The position numbers and the translations under genes are program-made. The notes under the pieces were generated by a model that saw only the letters and a list, made by a program, of their open reading frames with translations, ran no database searches and had not been told where the DNA came from. From Lactuca virosa (Eukaryota > Streptophyta > Magnoliopsida > Asterales > Asteraceae): DNA of 64,000 nt. The stretch covers positions 251,094,745 to 251,158,744 of the forward strand of contig CAKMRJ010005634.1 in NCBI GenBank assembly GCA_928212115.1, written 5' to 3'. Below, piece by piece: positions 10,470-21,814 of the stretch (position 1 is the stretch's first letter; every line of letters starts with the position of its first letter).

Positions 10470-12995
10470 TTTTGTACATCAAAGAATAAATCATCAATCT
10501 TTTTGACATCTGATGCAATAAGATCATGAACGATTTGAACTTTCAATTCAATCGACTCCTTGAAGTTCAGTAAGACATTCTTAATTAATTTGTATCACTC
10601 CCTTGCAACATTATGTACTTCCGAGACATCAAACTTGAATGACTTCAAGTCATCTTCAAGCCTGCCATGTAAATAAGTTACAACCTCATTTACTCTCCCC
10701 TTGAACTTCGACTCTTGAGACACCAATAATGAAGCCACTTCTTCTTTACTCACAGTCGAAGAGGAATTTTTAGATGAATCACTGAGAAACTACAATATCA
10801 TGTTCATCTTATAACTCAAGATATTGTACTGCTTTCCTGACACTATTGCTTAATCTTTGATATCATCCTCAGCAGGATCAAAAGTAAGAGAACCAAAATG
10901 TAAACCTTCATCTTCATCATCCATTACTGAGAACCATCAAGCCCATGATCATGTGAATGATCGGTAGATTGGGATGAGAAGAATGTTGTGATTGGTTGAT
11001 GAAGGATCCCATCAAAAGTTGGTGAATGAGTTGGAACAGTAGAGGTTTGAACAACAAAAGTGATAAGTGGTGAAGTAGGTGGTGGAAGTAATGTCGAAGG
11101 ATCAACGGCAGTAGTCTCACTAATATTGACATTTGAGTCCACATTAGATGTGTTCTTAAGAGATGTCGATATTGCTAATCTTCTTCGTATTGGATCCGAT
11201 AGTAGCAACCTCTAGTGGAGTAGCAGTGTTCGATATAAGAGCTATTTTCGAAGGTGTATCAATATTCATGATATTTATGCCCACATTATATGTGTTCACA
11301 GGGATGTCCAGATTGCGTGTCTCTTCTACATGAGATTCTACAGTGACAATCCTTTGTGGTGAGATGGATTAGATGAAAATACCTCATTTATTAACTCAGC
11401 CAACATCATTAGCATTGGCATCCCTTGTATAATATGAAGATTGATCTTGAGTTGTATCCTTTATATATGTTTCCTCATTGACCTCAGTAGCCTCATGAAC
11501 AACATAATCAGGTTCGACTATCACCTTCTTTAGTCTTCGAGGTAATGGCTTTATTGCTAACTTTTTGCTTGAAAACGTTTTTAAGAATCCAGATTCTTTG
11601 CTTTTCCTCTGTGGTTTCTCCTCACATGTTGGTTCTTGGATAACCACTCCCTTTGACATTGTCTTAGATTTCTTTGGAGTAGGAGCACGAGAAAAATCAA
11701 CCAGGATCTCCTTATAACAAATCAAGACAAGGTTCGACATAGGAACCAAATTCAACTTGGCTTATGGAATCCTTCTAATAGATGGAAATTTTTTTGTATT
11801 ATCAACCAATGCTTTTAGGATTTGAAGAGTAGAATACTATTCGACTTTGACATCCGCTGGAACAAGAATACCAGCTTGTTGATATGCTTCATTCAAAACC
11901 AGACTCCAAAACATCACACTTGCAATCTTCGTTGCCTTTATAGAATGATTGATGTAAGCTGTAAACTCATCCCAAAAAAGTGATGCATAATCAACCTTGA
12001 GATTGTAGTATAAGCCTTCTAAAATTGAATACAACTGAAGCTTCACCTTATCCAATCCAAAATTCTCTCCAGTCAAACAGCGAATTATCACCCCAAAGAA
12101 GAAACTCCATAGAGATGGCAATTTCGACTTCCTAAAATCACCTATTAGTGTAATTGAAAGAGAATACCCCATCTCATTCAACATTGTGAGTATCTGATCA
12201 GAAGAAGGAACATCAAATGGACAGTCAACTTCCAGTTTTATAATCTCACAAAAATGCTTCCTAAACTAATTCTTATTCCCCTCTTGTTCCATCTAGAATA
12301 TAATCATCTCACAAATCTTGTTGTATACATCTGTGGAACTTGCCAATGATTAACATTGCATCAAAATTGAAATTTAGGAGGAAAGAGCATGATCAATAAC
12401 AGAATCATTGAAAGTAGTGTTATCGATAGTGATAGCACGGTAATAGCGACAAACCTACCTATATGTTATGTAGCGATAGCGGTGAATAGCGACAATTATT
12501 CATTTTTAGTGAATGTCTATTAAAAAAATTAGTACTACTTTTACCTTCACCTAATTTGCAATTATGACTAATAAATAAGTAAAAAACCAAGACTATTATT
12601 TCAAATAAGTTCTAAAACATGTATACTACAAAAAAAACAAAAAAAAAACAAAATTTTAGTTTTAGATATCGGATGCTCTCTTTGACTTCGTCAACTAAAA
12701 CCCTAAAATGGGAATATATATACCAGATCTATAAAAAAACAAATTGAACAGGTCGATATGTATCTATTCAGTCGCTATGAACCCTATAGCGACATTGTAT
12801 CGCCTCGCTTCACTATTTGTTATAGAGATCGCTATGATCGCTAATGACAACACTAATTCAAACACTGACAAGAATTTGAAGACCTTTAGGATAAGCAGAG
12901 ATATCTGGATTGAACCAGATATTGTTCGATTAGATCTTCACCTGTGGGATTGAAGTATCTTCATCAGTGGTGTTAAACAAATCTACATGCGACAT
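10470..12995 (-). pseudogene. Element F post-pol ORF (Sirevirus env-like position), function unknown
   Basis: A degraded minus-strand reading frame starts at an ATG at 12995 (MSHVDLFNTTDEDTSIPQVK) and can be followed, with stops and shifts, to 10470. There element A interrupts it after DDLFFDVQ. Better-preserved blocks are 12184-11837 (SKLPSLWSFFFGVIIRCLTG, DYASLFWDEF), 11755-11396 (basic, Lys-rich, EKPQRKSKESGFLKTFSSKK), 11208-10924 (Ser/Thr/Pro-rich) and 10771-10470 (KEEVASLLVSQESKFKGRVN, charged and possibly helical). A hAT-like MITE splits it at 12415-12855. It lies downstream of the F RNase H on the same strand, where Sireviruses carry an extra env-like ORF. I see no signal peptide or membrane segment, so the envelope label is positional only. 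Confidence 0.55.
12415..12855. mobile_element. hAT-like MITE, 441 bp
   Basis: Terminal inverted repeats are TAGTGTTATCGATAG on the left and its near complement CTAATGACAACACTA on the right. The flanks form an 8-bp duplication with two mismatches (ATTGAAAG 12407-12414, ATTCAAAC 12856-12863), the size made by hAT transposases. The inside repeats GCGATAGCG/CGCTAT motifs near both ends and has no coding capacity. It interrupts the F post-pol ORF. Confidence 0.85.
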
Positions 12996-14604
12996 GAGGA
13001 TAAGTGATCAAGATAATTTTGCAGAAGAGGGAAGAAATTAGGTTAGGGTTCTTAGGAGAACTTCATGAGAGTGGAAAAAAGTGAATTGGAACCGTCGTTC
13101 CCCTTTTTATGGCGTCAAATTTGAATTTGAACTGTTTACCAATAAAAAACAACCATGTGGAAAGTAGGTAACTGAAGAGACATCCTCATTATCTGCCACG
13201 TGTAAAACTAATAAGTGTTTTCCTTTGAAAGAAGAAAAAGCAAAAGTAGGCTGACATCATCTACACAACGGTCGCATCTCTTTGTAATAAACATCTTACA
13301 TCAATTGTTTAATCATCAATCAATAACTGAACTTCGATATTGAGAACAGGGAAGGTAAGCTCTCATCCACTTATGGGAATAATAAATGGAATCATGAACC
13401 AGAATTTGCAGAATCTTGGATCAAGTTGGTATTACTTGAAAACTCGAGGATTCTAGTGTAATTATGTGCCAAAGAAAAAGATAGAATCAATATTAAAAAA
13501 ATATTGGAAGGTCGTGATATCAAATATCGAACTGCTTGTGTGGGGTTTCCCATGAATTACAATCGAATACTTATACATAAGTACTAAAGGGCCTCTTTTG
13601 ATAAGTATCGAAGGTAGGTTGTGTTTTCAAACATATATGCAGCTTAACATAAGATCAGTGATATGTATGAAGATCATTGACTGATCAGTATAATCAATTG
13701 CAAGTAAACATGGATTACATTCAATTTGACAAAGGATTGAAATTGTTCACATTGAAATCTCATATCATGAAAAGAAAAAACATGGATCTCTTGGGAAGAA
13801 ATGACTTGGTAATGGTCAATTGCGTTAAGGTCATGTAAAATAATGAAGTATGAGATTTTGAACATTATGCAAAGTCATATTGAAACTTAAAGAGTTTCTT
13901 CCGTCAATTCCTTAAAGGTATTGTTTTGTGGGTTTCACCGAAATCATGGTGACAATTACTTCAAGATCATAAACATATAGTTTTGGTAAGACCGTGATTC
14001 TAGTTGGTTTCGACTAAAGATCAAATGGGTTTTTCATCTATGTGTGTGATTTGTGTAAGAAAATGAGGTAAGAAGATGGAAAATGAGGCACTCACAAACT
14101 TATGGTGACAACAAATTTGATCATAGAAAAAATTTTCAAATAACCACAACTCTAAGTTGGTATAGACTCAAAATATCAAGGGTTAAACAAAAAATCTTGG
14201 AAATATACCTGTCATTTCCTTCGTTCCAGACTAGAATACAAAGTATTCCAAAACTATTTTTGATGTTTTTATTTTTGAATAAAAGACAAAAAGAAAGAAA
14301 ATCTTTTTGGAATTTTTTATTTCTAAAGAACAAGAAAAAATAAAGAAAATACTTTTGGAACTTTTAATTTTCAGATAACAAGACAAAAATAAAGAAAATA
14401 TTTGTGGAATTTTTTATTTTTAAAGAACAAGATAAAAATAAAGAAAAATTGTACCAAACTTCGATAGTAGGCCTAAATCTTCTGAATGATCAGTAAAATG
14501 TTGAATATGAAGAGTATCGAAGCTCTGAATATGAACAGTAACCTCCAAATGATCCAGTTCCAATGTTGAAGTATACTATCGAAATCTTCAGTAATAAAAA
14601 GTGA
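12996..14604 (-). other. Element F spacer between RNase H and the post-pol ORF
   Basis: No domain can be read on either strand. On the minus strand a CCATAAAAAGGGG motif (about 13103-13115) lies roughly 115 bases upstream of the ATG at 12995, and an ACGT-core site (GCCACGTG) sits at about 13196. The post-pol ORF may therefore have had its own promoter, but this is speculative. A 49-bp tandem repeat lies at 14262-14450 and a short rRNA-like match near 13890-13915. Confidence 0.45.
14262..14450. repeat. ~49-bp A/T-rich tandem repeat, nearly four copies
   Basis: Units begin at GAAAAT in positions 14297, 14345, 14394 and 14443, with a preceding partial unit. Each holds a TTTTGGAA(T/C)TTTT core and an AGAACAAGA or AACAAGAC core. 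It is non-coding, in the F spacer. Confidence 0.85.
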
Positions 14605-14769
14605 CTAACTTCCCATCGAGAAATTGACAACCATCCGTTGTACTCTTTTGATCAAGTTGATAACCACCCAAATCAGCATCTGAATAAGCTTGGATGAAAA
14701 ATGTAGTGTTCGATGATGATAATAAAAGATATTCATCACAGCTGTAAGATGTGGCTCCCTTGGGATCGA
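14605..14769 (-). pseudogene. Element F RNase H fragment (Ty1/copia)
   Basis: The minus strand reads PREPHLTAVMNIFYYHHRTL, then after a frameshift AYSDADLGGYQLDQKSTTDG followed by CQFLDGK. This is the end of RT and start of RNase H of a Sirevirus-like copia pol. The catalytic Asp of AYSDAD is present, but the domain stops soon after. The reading frame continues from the block at 34059 across element D, which places D inside F. Confidence 0.85.
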
Positions 14770-15705
14770 TGGGGTTTTAATATATGAAAATAGTGAGTTT
14801 TTCATAAAAACCGGGCAACGAAAGCTAAAAAATATAATAAAAAGATTTTAATATATCTTCATAACAAAACCACCAAGATCCTTTTAAAGAGGTTAGAATG
14901 ATATTAAAAACAACCATAGGGTGTTTTAGAATGATAACCATTGGAGTCTCTTAGATTTAGGGTGTTAATGAAGATGGAAAGAACAAGAAGCTTGAACTTC
15001 TCTACAAGTATCCACCACCAAGATTAAGGTACCCAAAATGCTAGTTTCACTTCTTGTATGTTTTCTTCTTTAAGCATTTAAGTGCTTAAAAAGTAAGCAC
15101 TAAAAGGAAGACACAAAAACACCAAAAGCCAAGCACTAAACTTCAAAAGAGAGAGCTTATATGAAGAGGAAAACCTACAAATTTTTATAGGAGGATAAGG
15201 GCCAAAATAACTAGCAACTTTCATCCATTGGTATCACTTTTGTATCCCATGCAACATAAGGTCTAACCAATTATAATACTCTAAAGTATATAAAGTAAAT
15301 CTAGACATGAGGGACAAGATAATGGAGGTTGACATGAAATCTCCATGCCTCTAGGAAAGTTACAGCCATGAGGCCATTAGAAGACAAAAATTGTCTTCCA
15401 AAATTCTTTTATCAAAATTATTAATAAGATAGTTAAGTCATGTGTATCCAAAGTCTCCAAAACATTTTCACATGACTTATTAATCATACCATATTGTAGA
15501 ATCACTAGTTTATTCGTACTTTTATTATTGTTTTCATAAAACAATAGTTATTCTCTAATCAAATACAAGAGTTGTATTTATATATTAATAATCAAATTCT
15601 TAATGAATAATCAATAAGTACCAACTTGATTAAGGTGTGACCCTACAGGATCATATGTCATTAGCAATATCACTCAATAATGATTAATGAGAATAAAGAT
15701 TAACA
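14770..15705 (-). repeat. Element D 3' LTR
   Basis: It is homologous to 33113-34058 throughout (shared phrases TTTTTCATAAAAACCGGGCA, GGTGTTTTAGAATGA, GAAGCTTGAACTTCTCTAC). TG...CA ends are present. A polypurine tract follows on the minus-upstream side (plus 15706-15720, ATCTCCCACTTG). Confidence 0.9.
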
Positions 15706-16500
15706 ATCTCCCACTTGCACAAGATTCATTACAGACTGAATTAGGCAGTAGTTGGTATCTAGAAATGGGCCACTGACCCTAACAACACATGAAGGGGTGC
15801 CATCAATCAACATCCAATTCCAAGAGCTCAAAAACTACAATTGAAGTATAAGGTAAGTGTATCAATATTCTCTTTTTTACAGACATCATGTTGGATATGG
15901 GACATGGAACGTAATCATTCTCATTTGATATCTAACTTTAAGTAAGACGCCTTAGATTTCTAACTCTTAACATATAATAGGAACAAATCCCAACTTGACT
16001 ACATAAACACCCTTATATAGTTCATGTTACACCCAACAAAAACTTTTATGACTGCACAATTACGAAAATCATTTAACCATGTAAAAGTATAGCAATCTCC
16101 ATATTCGAGTTCTCCAATATGTATCTCAGGTCGAAAGACGTAAAGATATTTACATGTGTGCAAGATTCTCTTATGATAATGATCCATGAATTGACTCTTG
16201 ACGCGGGTCATATCCAATGGTTGTTCTCTAACAAGTACATTTGAATTGGGATGCAACACGTTGTTATTTCATCACTTGAAATCAACCAATCTGATTCATA
16301 TTTGTCTTAATTCACAATTGCTCCCACAACAGTGATAGACTATGGACAATTTTGAATAATAACATTACTCAAGGATTAAATAACATGCTAACATATAATA
16401 CAATAATATTTAACACGAAAGAGATATCTCATATATCAAAAGAGATTACATATCATTGCTACATAGTTCAAAATATTTAGATATTAATAAAGTACATATT
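15706..16500 (-). other. Element D 3' non-coding region
   Basis: This lies between the pol end and the polypurine tract. It contains GGGACATGGAACGTAATCAT and other phrases that recur in the 3' region of element E (about 19670). No domain is seen, and the short ORF at 16259-15999 has no recognised motif. Confidence 0.6.
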
Positions 16501-17450
16501 TTAAATCCAATCACTAGCTAATAGAATACCGATTCCTTTTGCATGGCTCTCAAACTTATTTTGAGAAAGAGGCTTTATGAATGGATATGCTAGATTATCA
16601 TCCGTATGAACCTTATCAATGCATATATTTCCCAATTCCAATTCTTGACGATTGAAATTGAATTTATGTTGAATGTGTCTAGTCTTGTTGGTAACCATTG
16701 GGTCTCTTGCAATAGCGATAACACTAGTGTTTTCACAAAGCATCTCAATGGATTTTTTGATGCTTGGAATAACATTTAGATCACCGATGAATTTCTTTAT
16801 CCAATCAACTTCTTTAGCTAACTCAGACGCAACTATATACAAAAACTCTTTTGTAGAAAGTGTGACCACATCTTTCTTTTAACTTTTCCAGGCAATGGCT
16901 CCTCCATTAAGTGTTAACACGTATCCCGATTGTAATCGTGAGTTATCTCGATCAGTGTTGAAGCTAGAATCAGTGTAACATCTTACAGTAAGCTATTCCT
17001 CAACTCCTTCAAAAACTAGGAACATGTCTATAGTCATTCTTAAGTACTTAAGTATTTTTTTACAACAATCCAATGTTTTTCCGCCAAGATTAGCTTGATA
17101 TGTATTAGTTAGACTAATAACATAAGCTACACCCGACCTAGTATATTTCATATCATACATAATTGAACCTACTATTGAAGCATACGGTATGCGACACATT
17201 CTTTTGATCTCATCTTCAGTACTAGGGTTGTCAACCTTAGAAAGAATGGTGCCGAACAGTATAGGTACAATTCCTCATTTTGAGTTATCTATTGAAAAGT
17301 TTTTTAAGACTTTGTCAATTTTTGTGCTCTGACTCAAATTAATGAGTCTTTGGTATCCATCTTTTAGATCCAAATACCGAGTATCTATGCATCATCCCCC
17401 TAGATTTTTCATTTGAAACTATTTACTAAGGTAAGCCTTAGTTTCTTTTA
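16501..17450 (-). pseudogene. Element D RNase H and 3' part of reverse transcriptase
   Basis: RNase H is readable at about 16980-16510: YTDSSFNTDRDNSRLQSGYV, LSTKEFLYIVASELAKEVDW and HTDDNLAYPFIKPLSQNKFE. The usual TEAEY is degraded to TKEFL. The RT connection segment at 17199-16993 reads RIPYASIVGSIMYDMKYTRS. Frameshifts separate the blocks. The part nearest 17450 abuts the MITE target site. Confidence 0.88.
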
Positions 17451-17852
17451 GAGTAAATTACATGAATGGTCCCTATGGTTTGGGGTAATTTGCGTACTTG
17501 GTCCCTTACTTATTTTTGAACTCGGAAAGTCCATACTGTTTGTTTTTCTTACGCGCTTGGTCCCTACTGTTTGTTTTTGTTATGCGCTTGGTCCATGTCT
17601 TACATAAAAAAACTATTAGTTAAATAGGGAAAAATGGTGGGGTAGGTAAGGTAAGGTGAGAGAGGTGGGGTTGGGGGTGTGTTTATTTAAATAAATTAAA
17701 AAATCAAGGGCAAAATAGTCTTTTTAGGTAAGACATGGACCAAGTGCGTAAAAAAAACAAAAACTAGGGACCTTCCGAGTTAAAAAAACAAGTTAGGGAT
17801 CAAACATGTAAATTACCCTAAACCATTGGGACCATTCTTGTAATTTTTACTC
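17451..17852. mobile_element. MULE-like MITE with long terminal inverted repeats, 402 bp
   Basis: The ends GAGTAAATTACATGAATGGT and its near complement (reading from 17852 backwards) form an inverted repeat of roughly 60 bp containing a TGGTCCCTATGGTTTGGGGT-type motif. The element is flanked by an exact 9-bp duplication TTTCTTTTA (17442-17450 and 17853-17861), which is diagnostic of Mutator-like transposases. It lacks coding sequence. It split the copia RT of element D just after the LKE residues. Confidence 0.93.
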
Positions 17853-18947
17853 TTTCTTTTAATGTCATGATATCTTTCCTGATTAGTAATATGTCATCGG
17901 CATATAGAATCAAAAAAAGCAGTTGGCTCCCACTTGCTTTGATATATACACATGGTTCATCAGGACTTTCTGAGAAACCAAATATTTTGATATTCTCATC
18001 AAAACGATGATACCAAGCCTTAGAAGCTTGTTTCAATCCATAAATGGACTTCTTCAGTTTGCACACCTTCCTTAGGTTATCTGGGTTGACAAAACCTTTA
18101 GGTTGTTCCATATAGACATCTTCCTCAACATATCCATTAAGGAAAGCATTTTTTACATCCATTTTCCATATCTCATAGTCATAATATGCTGCTATGGCCA
18201 TGATAATTCTAATATATTTAATCTTGGCAATTGGAGATAAAGTATCTTCATAGTCAATGCCTTGAATTTGAGTATACACTTCCGCGACAAGTCATGACTT
18301 GAATGTTTGTACATTCTTGCCAATTGTTGATCTTCTTCTTGAAGATTCACTTGCTTCTAATAGCCCTGTTGTTAGGAGGTAAGTCAACCAAGTCCCATAC
18401 TTGATTGTCATTCATGGACTGAATTTCAACTCTCATGGCTTCAAGCCATTTATAAGACTTTGGGTCTACAATAGCTGTCTTGAAATTGATGGATTCACAT
18501 TGATCCATCAAGAAGACTTCCCCTTCAGGAATGACAAATCCAATTTGTCAGTTTCCTGGCGAGGTCTACCAGAGCGTCGTAAAATTGGTGTGGTTTTTGG
18601 CATCTAAACGATAATTTCAGGTTCAACAATGCTTTTTTAATTATCATTCTAAGCTAAATATTTATTTATCGAATTGCTTCGAGATCAATGGGGCTTCTAC
18701 TTGCTTTATACAAGATAAAGTCATTTTCAAGAAACGTTGCTTTACGGGATATGAACACTCGGTTCTCTTCTTTTTGGAAGAACTAATAACCCATGGTTTC
18801 TTTTTGGTATCCCACAAAGATACACTTTTGAGATCTAGGGTCAAGCTTGTTAAAAGTATATATTTTAACATATGCTTCACTACCCCATATCTTTAAGTAA
18901 GACATTGATTGAACTTTTCCATGAAATAACTCATAAGGAGTCTTACT
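17853..18947 (-). pseudogene. Element D reverse transcriptase (5' part) and integrase C-terminus
   Basis: RT at 18279-17853 includes WKMDVKNAFLNGYVEEDVYM, KSIYGLKQASKAWYHRF and the catalytic ILYADDILLI (YADD). Upstream (18600-18280) lies the integrase-RT linker, then the integrase C-terminal segment SISKTPYELFHGKVQSMSYL and PRSQKCIFVGYQKKTMGY up to about 18947. At that point sequence switches to the E LTR across an 11-bp shared string. Confidence 0.88.
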
Positions 18948-19495
18948 AATGGAATCACAAACACCAAAAGAAAAGGATGAGTAAGAGAGGAGGCAGAATT
19001 TCGGCTAGGGTTTCTCTTGGAAGCAATGGCCAAAATTGAGAGGTCGGGGGCTCTTTAAATACTTATGGCTGCTAAGGTTTCCAGCTGAAACCCTAATTCC
19101 AGACTTAGGCTCCAAGCAGTCCATGAGGACCTCCTTCTAGAAGGCCTTGGACGATTTCTATAAGGCCTCCTATAGATTTTGTCCAACCCTTTACAAGGGA
19201 GTCCAGCTGCCTAATTTGCAACTATCAATGATTTGCAAATCAGTCCCCTTACGTTTAATCAGTTCCTTTAATCCCAAAATTAATACCAAATTAATTTCTG
19301 ATTAAATACTAAATAAATAATATGATTTCCAATTAATATATTATTCTTATAATATAGAAAGAAATCATTTATCAACCTCTTTCTCTAATGTTATCCTGTC
19401 AAGTTGCTATGGTGAAGGCAACACAAAAGGACCATGCTACTATCAGATGAAGTACATACCAATTATAGTTATGGGCTTAGACACCTAATCCAACA
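18947..19495 (-). repeat. Element E 3' LTR, truncated
   Basis: It matches 30126-30663. The LTR start on the minus strand is TGTTGGATTAGGTGTC at 19495. The terminal segment corresponding to 29930-30125 is missing, and the LTR joins D integrase at TAATGGAATCA. Confidence 0.9.
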
Positions 19496-20360
19496 ATCTC
19501 CTACTTGGATAAGTCTAATAACTAAAATTGTAAGTATGACTTCAGAATCTGATTAGCAATCGTAGCTTTCAAAAGCCGCTGTCAAACTCTGACCTAGTCA
19601 ATGACGCATCCTTTAGATAAGGGATCATATAATCCTCCGTTCTACAAGATATCGTATGGACAAAGACATGGAACGAAATCATTTTCAATGTCCAACAGCT
19701 TGTTTCCCGATTTCTGATTTGTTTGACAAGGAACTTAATTGAACACATCAATTCAGTCATGACCGGGCGCGACACATAAGTCAACACAAAATCATCGAGG
19801 GGCCCAAGATATCGCTTCTCCCGTTAGGGCAAAAGGAACAGATAAACTTTGACTTATATGCTTGTACTATTTACTCATCAAATCATACACAACAACATGT
19901 TTTATAACATCAAGTTACTGACGCGTTTACGCATTATCAATGCACAACCAACTCGTAAACAACAACTCATATATCTCGGTTTAAAGACTATACGATATTA
20001 TCGTCTCACAATTACTCGTCATAAATTCCATGAATTAATTCAAATGAGCGTGGGTTTAATCCAATACCCAAATCCTATTTCAGGAGTACTCATGAACGTT
20101 GCTGCAAACCTTTGTTATGTCTAAGCACTTAGACAATCTACAAGCCAATTCATGATAGTCTTGCCTCATTACTTACTTCCAAAGTAAGATCGAATGTGGA
20201 TAATTTGAATAATCCAATTCTTCTGGAAGTAAAACATGCAAAAGTGAAACAATAGTAAACAATTGACACAAGATAGTAAACATTACTGATAAATAAATCT
20301 CCATTACTTAATCATCAAATCTCAATTACATTTATCTATTACAAGTTTCTAAACATCTAT
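19496..20360 (-). other. Element E polypurine tract and 3' non-coding region
   Basis: A polypurine tract (minus TCCAAGTAGGAGAT) lies at 19496-19509, directly next to the LTR. The rest up to the RNase H stop is non-coding, with a recurrent phrase near 19670 shared with D. Confidence 0.65.
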
Positions 20361-20448
20361 CTAATCACTAAAACTAATATCGTCCTTCAGGCCAATCCTC
20401 CTCGCATGCTGAACGTGCTTGATCCTACTTAGACCCTTTGTGAGGGGA
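20361..20448 (-). pseudogene. Element E RNase H C-terminal fragment
   Basis: The minus strand reads DPLTKGLSRIKHVQHARRIG followed by LKDDISFSD and a stop at 20363-20361. This is the standard end of a copia polyprotein. It is cut at DPLT by the start of element J (20449). Confidence 0.85.
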
Positions 20449-20775
20449 TGTCACAACTAGGAATTTTGATGCTTTGTAACAACAACAATTATACCAATTG
20501 TGAACCAACAATGTGAAAGCATGTATGATGCTTATTCAATAACAACAAAACTTCCATCAAACACTTTATACAAGCACTACAACTAATCAACAAAGAATTG
20601 GAAACCCTAGAAAATCCCGGTTTAAGTCCATTTTGGACTAGGATTTCCTTATTGGGCTTAATGGGCCAATAAGCTTCCAATTTGACTATCTTGGACTTAG
20701 AACTCTTAAATGGGCCCTAATTGGACCCATATACATGAAACTTCATATTTTGGGCCTTATAAGCCTGAAATGAAC
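20449..20775 (+). repeat. Element J 5' LTR remnant (327 bp)
   Basis: It starts TGTCACAACTAGG and is nearly identical to 24780-25106. I count three substitutions by eye (around 20507, 20670 and 20743). It ends at GCCTGAAATGAA, then gag begins. Confidence 0.9.
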
Positions 20776-21330
20776 GATTCATCTGGGGATTAACCTCCCC
20801 AATTCAAGGAAATGTAATTGCTGCAAATCCTGAAACCTTCGACAATGCCAAGAGGTTGGCCAAGAAACTGTACGACCACAACAACAAAAAGGGCGAGAAG
20901 CCAACGGAAATTGAAGGCAAGAAGGAGAGTGACAACAAGAAAGGAAAGAACAACAAGAAAAAAGGGCGACAAGGCTCAGAGTCGACAAAGAAGCAACAAA
21001 CAGTGACAGTCAACGCTGCAACCACCCAAGTACCCTCCACACCACATGCTCCAGCCTTAGCTAATCCAAGCGCTCCTAGGCAGTATTATGGGAATCTCCC
21101 AAAGTGCAACAAGTGCAGTCTCCATCATAATGGCGAATGCCGGGAGATGCATTTCACCAGTTGCAATCGGAAGGGTCACACGGCAAGGTATTGCAGGACC
21201 TATCCTCCCCAGAACCAACAACAAGGAAACAACAACAACAACAACCTTGACAACAACAACAACAACACCAACAACAACGACAATAATGCAGGATCTGCCC
21301 CAACATCAACAACCCTGGGAACGGAGGAAC
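20776..21330 (+). pseudogene. Element J gag (C-terminal half)
   Basis: The frame reads RFIWGLTSPIQGNVIAANPE, then a Lys-rich linker and the zinc knuckle block CNKCSLHHNGECREMH with GHTARYC. The second knuckle seen in element I is replaced by an Asn/Gln-rich run coded by AAC/CAA repeats (about 21218-21300). A frameshift in that run separates gag from the protease frame. Confidence 0.85.
21218..21298 (+). repeat. (AAC)n microsatellite inside J gag
   Basis: Interrupted CAA/AAC repeats encode an Asn-rich tract. The tract replaces the second zinc knuckle and lies at the frameshift, consistent with replication slippage. Confidence 0.85.
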
Positions 21331-21337
21331 AGGAAGA

Positions 21338-21814
21338 GTGCTAGCTATGGGTCAAGGAGAAGCGGTTCGGGATCCCGCTGTTGTTACCGGTACGTTTCCC
21401 CTAAACCACACTTATGCATGCATCCTATTAGATACTGGAGCAGAACGAAGTTTTGTGAGTAATAAATTCAAGCACTTGTTAAAACAACAACCCCAGAAGC
21501 TTAATGAAACCTTTACGGTGGAAATGGCTAATGGGAAAACAGAGTCCACTGGGGAAATCTACATCGGATGTACCCTGACCTTAAATCATCACGTCTTTCA
21601 AATAAACTTAATTCTTGTTTCCATTAGGAGTTTTGACGTGATTATCGGCATGGACTGGTTAAGCCCCCACCATGCTGAAATTATGTGTCACGAGAAGGCC
21701 GTTCGCCTTCATCTCCCAAATCACGAAACCCTAATTATATAAGGAGACAAACCCAGCACGAACCTACGTCTTATCTCGTGCATTAAGGCACAGAAGTATC
21801 TACGAAAGAAGGAC
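21338..21814 (+). pseudogene. Element J protease
   Basis: An aspartic protease motif, LLDTGAERSFV, lies at about 21425-21460, followed by FDVIIGMDWL and a C-terminal part that hits a TAA at 21740-21742 where the element I protein continues (TLLMYGDKPS). The enzyme would cut Gag-Pol into mature proteins. Confidence 0.85.

Noticed and set aside
14765..14769. A target-site duplication for element D
   Set aside because: ATCGA on the left and GAGTT on the right do not match; the reading-frame evidence supports insertion instead.
20779..21040. Three hydrophobic minus-strand ORFs, one resembling membrane segments
   Set aside because: They are antisense of the Lys-rich gag linker of J; AAG/AAC codons read backwards give Leu/Phe/Val.
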